16,210 nt of DNA from F23-B02 sp045599385 (GTDB taxonomy: Bacteria > Bacillota > Clostridia > Oscillospirales > Oscillospiraceae), in NCBI GenBank assembly GCA_045599385.1, contig JAZRVW010000086.1:1-16210 (forward strand), written 5' to 3'. The notes below the pieces were generated by a model, which made no database searches, had not been told where the DNA came from, and saw only the letters and a list, made by a program, of their open reading frames with translations. Made by a program: the position numbers and the translations under genes. Shown here one piece after another: positions 7,312 through 12,669 of this stretch. Each line of letters starts with the position of its first letter. The stretch's first letter is position 1.

Positions 7312-7867
7312 CTTCGGGAATTATCCACGGAAGCTCGACAAGCGCATAGCCGTGTTTGACTTCGGGGAGAAATTTCTCCGTAATATCAGCGGTTTTAAGC
7401 TTCAGCGTGGAGCTGTTTATGCAGGGGTGACAGCCGATGAATTCGTCTTTCAGGAGGTCGGCGTCAATTACAAGATGCACCTTACCTCCGTCGTTCATAA
7501 GCCCGAGAACGCTGACGGAGCCCGGAGTAATATCAAGATGCTGCCCCATGTGCTCAGGCGAGGCAAAGGAAAGCCGTGCGGTGTTTATCTGCTTTGAAAG
7601 GAGCTTCGTCTTGAAGGGCTTGTCACCGGGCATGAGAAGAAGATAAAACTCCGTCTGCTGACGGTTTGTGAGGAAAAGATTTTTGCAAATATCCGCGCCT
7701 AAAACCTTTTCAACCTCGTGACACATTTCGATTGTGTCAGCGAAATCATGGTCAACGCGGGCGTATTCGATGCCAAGCCTGTCCAGCATTTCGTAGCAGC
7801 GCTGTTCCTTGGGAAGTCTGCTTTCAAAATCGGCGGGTCTGCCGTTAAATAGTTCGGAAATGTTCAT
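7307..7867 (-). CDS. ProX/YbaK-type aminoacyl-tRNA deacylase (prolyl-tRNA synthetase-associated domain)
   Basis: This 186-residue single-domain protein belongs to the YbaK/ProX trans-editing family, whose members hydrolyse mischarged tRNA, typically Ala-tRNA-Pro. It removes errors made by prolyl-tRNA synthetase. Family features are CKNLFLTNRQQTEFYLLLMPGD (from residue 61), with the conserved Lys62; the glycine loop TPGSVSVLGLMND (114-126); and GCHPCINSSTLKLKT (145-159). These fit the ProXp-ala/PrdX subgroup better than Cys-tRNA-Pro YbaK. The ATG (7865-7867) has GAGGTAA on the minus strand (7871-7877) 3 nt upstream, so the start is well supported. It is transcribed alone, divergent from the DNA glycosylase. 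The exact substrate is inferred from the family. Confidence 0.9.
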   Translation of the reverse strand: MNISELFNGRPADFESRLPKEQRCYEMLDRLGIEYARVDHDFADTIEMCHEVEKVLGADICKNLFLTNRQQTEFYLLLMPGDKPFKTKLLSKQINTARLSFASPEHMGQHLDITPGSVSVLGLMNDGGKVHLVIDADLLKDEFIGCHPCINSSTLKLKTADITEKFLPEVKHGYALVELPWIIPEE

Positions 7868-7896
7868 GTCTTACCTCGAAATTGTTGTTATGACTG

Positions 7897-7925
7897 ATTA
7901 TCTCACATTTTTTCCGCAATGGCAA
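7897..7925 (-). promoter_or_regulatory. Promoter of the ProX-like gene
   Basis: On the minus strand TTGCCA (7920-7925, 5/6 match to -35) and GATAAT (7897-7902, 5/6 match to -10) are spaced by 17 bp. The -10 lies about 30 nt upstream of the start codon. Confidence 0.7.
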
Positions 7926-7930
7926 CAAGC

Positions 7931-7959
7931 TTGTAAAAATCGGAGCAAGGGTTTATAAT
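7931..7959 (+). promoter_or_regulatory. Promoter of the DNA glycosylase-HAD operon
   Basis: TTGTAA (7931-7936, 4/6 match) and a perfect TATAAT (7954-7959) have a 17-bp spacer. The -35 lies only 5 bp from the -35 of the opposite promoter, so the two promoters are back to back. Confidence 0.7.
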
Positions 7960-7977
7960 TATTTTGGGTGAGTATTG

Positions 7978-8784
7978 ATGCAAAAAATAAAACTTTGCGG
8001 TACTGATGAACTTGATATTGTCAAAACCTTTGAGTGCGGCCAGTGCTTCCGCTGGAATGCCGATGAAAAGGGCGTTTACCGCGGCGTTGCGTCGGGACGT
8101 TATGCCGAGGTTGAGGTAATTGACAATGCAGTTTACATAACATCAGATGCCGATGAGAATTTCTGGCGTGAATACTTTGATATGGCAACGGATTACAATG
8201 AAATCAGCGCCGCGTTCACGGGCGAATACCTTGAAACCTGCCGCGAATACGGCAGGGGAATACGCATTCTCCGGCAGGAAGCGTGGGAGGCGCTATGCTC
8301 CTTCATCATTTCCCAGTGCAACAACATAAGCCGCATAAAAGGCATAGTTGAAAGGCTGTGCACGCTTTTCGGCGATGAAATAAATATCGGGGATAAAGTG
8401 TACTATACCTTTCCCTCTGCCGAAAGGATTGCGCAGCTTTCGGCTGATGACCTTGCACCTCTGCGCTCGGGCTATCGCGCTGAATATATCATTATCGCAG
8501 CAAAGGCTGTTGCCGACGGAAGCCTTGACCTTGAGGAGCTTAAGGAAATTAACTACAAGGACGCCATAAAAGAGCTGCGCAAGCTTCGCGGCATCGGTGA
8601 AAAGGTTGCAAACTGCGTGGTGCTTTTCGGGCTGTGGCACATGGAGGCATTCCCGATTGACGTGTGGATGAAGCGCGCATTAAAGGAAAACTTCGATGCG
8701 GACTTTAATCCCGAAACCCTCGGCAGCTATGCGGGACTTGCCCAGCAGTATATTTTCTATTATGCAAGGAGCAACGGCAAATGA
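7978..8784 (+). CDS. ogg: 8-oxoguanine DNA glycosylase/AP lyase, OGG1-type (HhH-GPD)
   Basis: This base-excision repair enzyme removes 8-oxoguanine (or related lesions) and nicks the abasic site. The 268-residue protein has an N-terminal OGG domain, with the FECGQCFRW signature at 18-26, and a helix-hairpin-helix plus GPD core. Its features are SFIISQCNNISRIKGIVERLC (108-128), the hairpin LRKLRGIGEKVANCVVLF (200-217) with predicted Schiff-base Lys209, and FPIDVWMKR (225-233) with catalytic Asp228. ATG 7978 is preferred over the in-frame TTG at 7975, because GGGTGAG (7966-7972) would be only 2 nt from the TTG. It overlaps the HAD gene as ATGA. Activity toward other lesions, as in AlkA-like relatives, is possible, but the Lys/Asp pair favours the OGG type. 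Confidence 0.9.
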   Translation: MQKIKLCGTDELDIVKTFECGQCFRWNADEKGVYRGVASGRYAEVEVIDNAVYITSDADENFWREYFDMATDYNEISAAFTGEYLETCREYGRGIRILRQEAWEALCSFIISQCNNISRIKGIVERLCTLFGDEINIGDKVYYTFPSAERIAQLSADDLAPLRSGYRAEYIIIAAKAVADGSLDLEELKEINYKDAIKELRKLRGIGEKVANCVVLFGLWHMEAFPIDVWMKRALKENFDADFNPETLGSYAGLAQQYIFYYARSNGK

Positions 8785-9599
8785 AATATAAACTGATAGC
8801 AACCGATATGGACAGCACGGCGCTTACTGACGATAAGCGCCTCACACCGCGCACCGCTGCGGCCATGAACAAGGCCATTGAGCAGGGGAAATACGTAGTG
8901 TTTTCAACGGGAAGAAGCATCAGCCTCATTAAACCGTATATAGACATGATAAAGGGGCTGCGCTATGTTGTGACCTCCAGCGGCGGAACTGTAACCGACC
9001 TTGAAACCGGCGAGTTTCTCCTGCACAGAATGATTGATGCGGAAACGGTAAAGCGCATTATTGCGGCGGCAAACGGCTGCTATGTGTATCCTATTGTGTT
9101 TTATGCAAACGAAACCTACGGAAGTTCCTGGTGCGTTGACAATCTGACCGATTTCGGTCTTCCCGCCTACGAGCCAATTTACCGAAGCTTCATGAACATG
9201 GTTGACGATTCCATGAACTACTTCATGGAACACCCCGCAGAGCTTGAAAAATTCAACCTCTTTTTCGGGAACGACTATGAGGCTGATGAGGTGTATGAAA
9301 AAATCAAGGATTTGCCCGTAACCTTTACCACCCGCAACTCCAGAACGCTTGAAATAAACGCGGTGGGGGTAAACAAGGCTGAGGGACTCAAGGTGCTGTG
9401 CAGGCATCTCGGCATTGATATGTCCGAGGTGATTGCCGTGGGCGATGCGGAAAATGATGAGGAAATGATAGCCTGCGCAGGACTAAAGGTTGCAATGGGC
9501 AACGGAAGCGAAAGGGTAAAAGCCCTTGCCGATGTTGTTGCGGACACCAATGAAAATGACGGCGTTGCCAAGATAATTGAGCAATATTTGCTTGATTAG
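8781..9599 (+). CDS. HAD-superfamily phosphatase, Cof/YidA type
   Basis: The 272-residue protein has the type IIB HAD layout of Cof-like sugar-phosphate or nucleotide phosphatases. Motif I is Asp9-x-Asp11 in ATDMDSTAL, with Ser where most members have Gly. Motif II is STGRS (42-46). The cap domain spans about 85-195. Motif III Lys199 is in GVNKAEGLKVL, and motif IV is GDAENDEEM (221-229). The substrate cannot be inferred from sequence. The start overlaps the glycosylase stop by 4 nt and has AAGGAG at 8766-8771. It is co-transcribed with the repair gene, but a functional link is not evident. Confidence 0.9.
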   Translation: MKYKLIATDMDSTALTDDKRLTPRTAAAMNKAIEQGKYVVFSTGRSISLIKPYIDMIKGLRYVVTSSGGTVTDLETGEFLLHRMIDAETVKRIIAAANGCYVYPIVFYANETYGSSWCVDNLTDFGLPAYEPIYRSFMNMVDDSMNYFMEHPAELEKFNLFFGNDYEADEVYEKIKDLPVTFTTRNSRTLEINAVGVNKAEGLKVLCRHLGIDMSEVIAVGDAENDEEMIACAGLKVAMGNGSERVKALADVVADTNENDGVAKIIEQYLLD

Positions 9600-9620
9600 T
9601 ACTATATCTTGTAGTATAAT
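9592..9620 (+). promoter_or_regulatory. Promoter of the sirtuin-tagA-tmk operon
   Basis: TTGATT (9592-9597, 4/6) and a perfect TATAAT (9615-9620) are spaced by 17 bp. The -35 overlaps the end of the HAD gene. A 45-nt A/T-rich leader follows before the GGGAGG ribosome binding site (9652-9657). Confidence 0.65.
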
Positions 9621-9665
9621 AAACTGATTAATTATTTATATAAATAAAGTTGGGAGGAACGAACT

Positions 9666-10382
9666 GTGGAAGATAAGATTTTGCAGCTTAAAAAGTGGAT
9701 TGACGAGAGCGATAATGTCGTGTTTTTCGGCGGCGCAGGCGTTTCCACCGAAAGCGGAATCCCCGATTTCCGCAGTGTTGACGGACTTTACAATCAGAAG
9801 TGGAAATATCCTCCCGGAACAATTCTGAGCCATACCTTCTTTACCCGCTTTCCCGAGGAGTATTACCGCTTCCACCATGAAAAGCTTACGGTTAAGGACG
9901 TTAAGCCCAATGCGGCACATCTCAAGCTTGCGGAGTGGGAAAAGCAGGGCAAGCTCCGCGCAGTCGTAACCCAGAACATTGACGGACTTCATCAGGCTGC
10001 AGGCAGCAAAAAGGTGCTTGAGCTTCACGGAAGCCTTCTCCGCGCCTATTGCTCAAGCTGCGGCAGACCATATCCCGCAGATAAGATGAACTTCTGTGAG
10101 GGGGTTCCCAAGTGTCAGTGCGGCGGCGTTGTCCGTCCCGACATCGTTCTTTATGAGGAGCCGCTTGACGACAAGGTCATGTATGAAGCAATCGACTATA
10201 TCAGGAATGCCGATGTGCTTATCATCGGCGGCACTTCTCTGAATGTTTATCCCGCCGCGGGACTAATCAACTACTACCGCGGAAACAAGCTTGTTCTGGT
10301 AAATCTCAGCGCAACCCCCTATGACAACGAGGCTGACCTCGTAATCAACGAAAAAATCGGAAAGGTGTTCAGTCAGCTTTGA
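9666..10382 (+). CDS. NAD-dependent protein deacylase, Sir2 family
   Basis: Sirtuins remove acyl groups from lysines using NAD+, giving nicotinamide and O-acyl-ADP-ribose. The 238-residue protein is full length. NAD-binding motifs are GGAGVSTESGIPDFRS (22-37) and TQNIDGLHQAAGS (102-114), and the catalytic His121 lies in ELHGS. The zinc site is Cys129/Cys132 (CSSC) plus Cys150/Cys152 (CQC). IGGTSLNVYPAAGLI and the VNLSATPYD region complete the Rossmann fold. The start is GTG, backed by GGGAGG at 9652-9657, 8 nt upstream. The stop overlaps the tagA TTG start as TTGA. The protein could be called CobB-like; whether it prefers acetyl or longer acyl groups is unclear. Confidence 0.95.
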   Translation: MEDKILQLKKWIDESDNVVFFGGAGVSTESGIPDFRSVDGLYNQKWKYPPGTILSHTFFTRFPEEYYRFHHEKLTVKDVKPNAAHLKLAEWEKQGKLRAVVTQNIDGLHQAAGSKKVLELHGSLLRAYCSSCGRPYPADKMNFCEGVPKCQCGGVVRPDIVLYEEPLDDKVMYEAIDYIRNADVLIIGGTSLNVYPAAGLINYYRGNKLVLVNLSATPYDNEADLVINEKIGKVFSQL

Positions 10383-11122
10383 GCAGAATAGACGTGATGG
10401 GTGTCGGCTTTGACACTCTGACAAGAAACGAAACAATTGAATTGGCGAAAAGGCTTATTGATGAACGCTCTTCCGCTTACATGGTAACGCCCAATCCCGA
10501 AATCGTCATGCAGACATGGGAAAGCGATGAGGTCTGCACCGCGGTAAATGCCGCTGACATCGTAATTCCGGACGGAATCGGCATAGTAAAGGCGTCAAAG
10601 CTTCTGGGTACACCTCTTAAGGAGCGCCTGCCCGGAATTGAGATTGCGGAGGAAATCCTGAAACACATCGCCGAAAGCGGAAAATCCGCCTTCCTGCTGG
10701 GTGCAAAGCCCGGTGTTGCGGAAATGGCCGCGGAGCAGATGCAGAAGGATTTCCCGGGAATTAACATTTGTGGAACGAACGACGGCTATTTTAAGGACGA
10801 TGCCCCCGTAGTTGAAAAAATTAACGCCGCAAAGCCCGATTTCCTTATGGTTTGCCTCGGCGCACCCAAGCAGGAGCTGTGGATGGCAAACAACAGAGCA
10901 AGTCTTGACGTGGGACTGATGGCAGGACTCGGCGGAACGCTTGATGTTTTCGCAGGCACAGTCCAGCGCGCACCGAAGTTCTGGCAGAAGCTGAACCTTG
11001 AATGGTTTTTCCGCTGCCTTAAGGAGCCGGTACGGTTTAAGAGAATTTATAAGCTGCCGCTTTTCCTTGTAAAAGCGATGGGTAAGAGATTAAGGAAGAT
11101 TTTCAATGGAAAAAAAGGGTAA
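10379..11122 (+). CDS. tagA: TagA/WecG/CpsF-family glycosyltransferase
   Basis: Members add N-acetylmannosamine (or ManNAcA or a related sugar) to undecaprenyl-PP-GlcNAc, the committed step to linkage-unit and wall-polymer synthesis at the inner membrane face. The 247-residue protein shows TPNPEIV with Thr37, IPDGIGIV with Asp65, ERLPGIEIAEEIL (82-94), GAKPGVAEMAAEQ, LGAPKQELWM (160-169) and the GLGGTLDVFAGTVQRAPKF block (183-201). A basic C-terminal tail follows that should contact the membrane. With the TTG start the predicted catalytic residues fall at 37 and 65, the positions I recall for Thermoanaerobacter TagA, which supports this start. The next ATG (10397) would remove the first strand. 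It overlaps the sirtuin by 4 nt and tmk by 17 nt. Confidence 0.92.
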   Translation: MSRIDVMGVGFDTLTRNETIELAKRLIDERSSAYMVTPNPEIVMQTWESDEVCTAVNAADIVIPDGIGIVKASKLLGTPLKERLPGIEIAEEILKHIAESGKSAFLLGAKPGVAEMAAEQMQKDFPGINICGTNDGYFKDDAPVVEKINAAKPDFLMVCLGAPKQELWMANNRASLDVGLMAGLGGTLDVFAGTVQRAPKFWQKLNLEWFFRCLKEPVRFKRIYKLPLFLVKAMGKRLRKIFNGKKG

Positions 11123-11777
11123 GCTCATTGTAATAGAGGGCATTGACGGAAGCGGCAAATCCGCCCATTACCGCCGTATATGCGAGCATCTCGAAGAAGA
11201 CGGCATTGCCTATAATCATATTGTTTTTCCTCGCTATGACAAGGAAAGCTCTGCGCTTATCCGTATGTATCTCGGAGGAGAATTCGGCGCAAATCCGGCA
11301 GATGTTAACGCCTATACAACCTCAACCTTCTTTGCGGTTGACCGCTTTGCCGCATTCCGTACAGACTGGGGCGAAACCTATAATAAGGGCGGCTTCATTC
11401 TTTCTGACAGATATACCACCTCAAACGCGGTGCATCAGGGCGCAAAGCTTCCCGACGAGGAGCTTGAAGAGTATTTCCGGTGGCTGTATGACCTTGAGTA
11501 TGTAAAAATGGGGCTTCCCAGGCCTGACCTTGTAATTTACCTCGATGTTAACATTGAAACATCACTTGCACGTATGAAGCACCGTCAGGAGAAGACCAAC
11601 ACCACCGCCGATATCCACGAAAAAGACATCGCATATCTTAAAAACTGCCTTCGCGTTGCGGACAGAGCCGCCGATTATTACGGCTGGACACGTATTCCGT
11701 ACATAAAGAACGGGCAGGAGAGAAGTATAGAAGAAAAGCATGAGGAAATTTATAAAATCATAAAGGAAGCATTGTGA
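11106..11777 (+). CDS. tmk: Thymidylate kinase
   Basis: This kinase phosphorylates dTMP to dTDP for DNA synthesis. The 223-residue P-loop kinase has a Walker A GIDGSGKS (12-19) followed by Ala-His, where TMKs commonly have Thr-Gln. It also has FPRYD (41-45), the DRYTTSNAVHQGAK motif (101-114) and a LID region RMKHRQEKTNT with basic residues. AAGGAAG at 11092-11098 is 7 nt from the ATG, inside the tagA 3' end. Position in the replication/housekeeping run is typical. The Ser-Ala-His after the P-loop is a mild variation that still leaves the Lys-Ser pair intact. Confidence 0.93.
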   Translation: MEKKGKLIVIEGIDGSGKSAHYRRICEHLEEDGIAYNHIVFPRYDKESSALIRMYLGGEFGANPADVNAYTTSTFFAVDRFAAFRTDWGETYNKGGFILSDRYTTSNAVHQGAKLPDEELEEYFRWLYDLEYVKMGLPRPDLVIYLDVNIETSLARMKHRQEKTNTTADIHEKDIAYLKNCLRVADRAADYYGWTRIPYIKNGQERSIEEKHEEIYKIIKEAL

Positions 11778-12322
11778 TGAACGGAGCTAAAAGGGCACTG
11801 CGCAGTGCCGTAAAAGCAAAAACCGATGAATTCCCACAGAGCTATATCGACGAAAGCAACAGAAGGATTACCGAAAAATTCCTGAACAGTACGGAATACA
11901 AAAGGGCAAAGCGCGTTTTTGCCTATTATTCTGTGGGCAGGGAAGTGGACACGCATGAAATTATTCTGCGTGCGCTTGCGGACGGAAAGCAGGTTGCGCT
12001 TCCCGTGAGCCTTGCGGGAAGCAAAATGATTTTCCGCGAGGTGCGTGACCTTGACCACATGAAGCCCGGAATTTACGGAATACCCGAGCCTGATTTCACC
12101 TGCAGCCACATTGAGTGTCGCGATGACGACCTGCTGATTGTTCCAGCGCTTTGCTGCGATTACGAGGGTAACCGCCTCGGACGCGGAGCGGGCTATTATG
12201 ACCGCTTCCTTGACAGCCACAACTGCGTTGCAGTGTGCCTTATGCGCTCAAAGCTTATGAATGAGCCGGTTCCCACCGATGAAAATGACCGCAGAGTGCA
12301 GTTCGTGATAAACGAAGATTAA
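11777..12322 (+). CDS. 5-formyltetrahydrofolate cyclo-ligase
   Basis: This enzyme converts 5-formyl-THF to 5,10-methenyl-THF with ATP, returning stored folate to one-carbon metabolism. The 181-residue length fits. Recognisable are the N-terminal basic KRALR segment (5-9), VFAYYSVGREVDTH (47-60), the folate/ATP loop GIYGIPEP (98-105) and the signature VPALCCDYEGNRLGRGAGYYDRFL (122-145). ATG 11777 is chosen over the upstream in-frame GTG (11774), because AAAGGAAG (11762-11769) is 7 nt from the ATG but only 4 nt from the GTG. It overlaps tmk by one base (TGATG). It ends the operon. No good plus-strand T-tract terminator follows, only a hairpin. Confidence 0.93.
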   Translation: MNGAKRALRSAVKAKTDEFPQSYIDESNRRITEKFLNSTEYKRAKRVFAYYSVGREVDTHEIILRALADGKQVALPVSLAGSKMIFREVRDLDHMKPGIYGIPEPDFTCSHIECRDDDLLIVPALCCDYEGNRLGRGAGYYDRFLDSHNCVAVCLMRSKLMNEPVPTDENDRRVQFVINED

Positions 12323-12348
12323 AAATGGGACTCCCGAGAGAGCCCCAT
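12321..12348 (-). terminator. Intrinsic terminator of the Cys-rich miniprotein gene
   Basis: On the minus strand, ATGGGGCT (12341-12348) pairs with AGTCCCAT (12325-12332) with one C-A mismatch around an 8-nt loop. A run of five T follows (complement of 12321-12325). It lies 25 nt past the miniprotein stop. On the plus strand the same hairpin follows the cyclo-ligase stop but lacks a T tract, so it may act only weakly there. Confidence 0.65.
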
Positions 12349-12373
12349 ATACCATGATTCAGTTTATCTTAAA

Positions 12374-12499
12374 TCAGTTGCAGCCACAGCCGCAGCCATT
12401 GTCGTTGCCGCAGCCGCAGCCGTTGTTGCCGCAGCCGAAGAAGATGATGAGAAGGATAATGATAATCCAGATGCAGCTGTTATTGTTGTTGCAGAACAT
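12374..12499 (-). CDS. Cys/Gly-rich 41-residue membrane miniprotein, function unknown
   Basis: I do not recognise a characterised function. The 41-residue product has a short polar head (MFCNNNNSC, residues 1-9), a hydrophobic segment IWIIIILLIIFF (10-21) long enough to enter or nearly span a membrane, and a tail of Gly, Asn and Cys (22-41) with GCGCG-type runs. It has eight Cys in total (3, 9, 23, 28, 30, 36, 38, 40). The ATG at 12497-12499 is chosen over a longer upstream start because GAGGAAAGG on the minus strand (12508-12516) sits 8 nt upstream. A terminator follows. Similar tiny high-Cys ORFs occur in Clostridia, from memory. Metal binding or a disulfide-linked envelope role is speculation. 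Confidence 0.72.
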   Translation of the reverse strand: MFCNNNNSCIWIIIILLIIFFGCGNNGCGCGNDNGCGCGCN

Positions 12500-12515
12500 A
12501 GTTTGAACCTTTCCT

Positions 12516-12560
12516 CGCGCAATGTATTTCGCTGACTCCGGTATTGCGCGTATTACCGGA
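12516..12560 (-). promoter_or_regulatory. Structured leader / palindromic site upstream of the miniprotein gene
   Basis: Two overlapping inverted repeats are seen. Repeat A is TCCGGTA (12537-12543) with TACCGGA (12554-12560), part of a 24-bp imperfect palindrome with CGCG in its centre. Repeat B is CGCGCAAT (12516-12523) with ATTGCGCG (12543-12550), perfect over 8 bp with a 19-nt loop. They share bases 12543-12550 and cannot both form fully. On the minus-strand transcript the 3' arm of B abuts the GAGGAAAGG ribosome binding site. It could be an operator between divergent genes or an RNA switch; neither is proven. Confidence 0.45.
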
Positions 12561-12607
12561 TAACGCGACCTTAGCTTAAATGACAAACGCCGGAATACCT
12601 GCGTCTG

Positions 12608-12616
12608 TGATATAAT
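12608..12616 (+). promoter_or_regulatory. Extended -10 promoter of mltG
   Basis: TGATATAAT (12608-12616) matches an extended -10 element: TG, one base, then a perfect TATAAT at 12611-12616. No recognisable -35 lies at 16-18 bp, which is acceptable for extended -10 promoters. It is 54 nt before the mltG ATG. Confidence 0.6.
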
Positions 12617-12669
12617 ATGCCGCTTTAAAAAAAGTGGTTACACCCCCGCCTCAGAAGAAGGAGAAACCA

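Noticed and set aside
9600..12322. Sirtuin-TagA-tmk-folate cluster as a defence or NAD-depletion system
   Set aside because: The sirtuin is a plain, complete deacylase with no fused effector domain (no SIR2-Ago, Thoeris or similar partner). Its neighbours are housekeeping genes.
12500..12586. Longer 70-aa version of the Cys-rich miniprotein
   Set aside because: The extra 29 residues are encoded by the palindromic leader and lack a ribosome binding site, while the internal ATG has a very good one.
12634..12669. Upstream GTG start for mltG adding 12 residues
   Set aside because: The added residues are not family-like, and the AGAAGGAG ribosome binding site sits correctly for ATG 12670.
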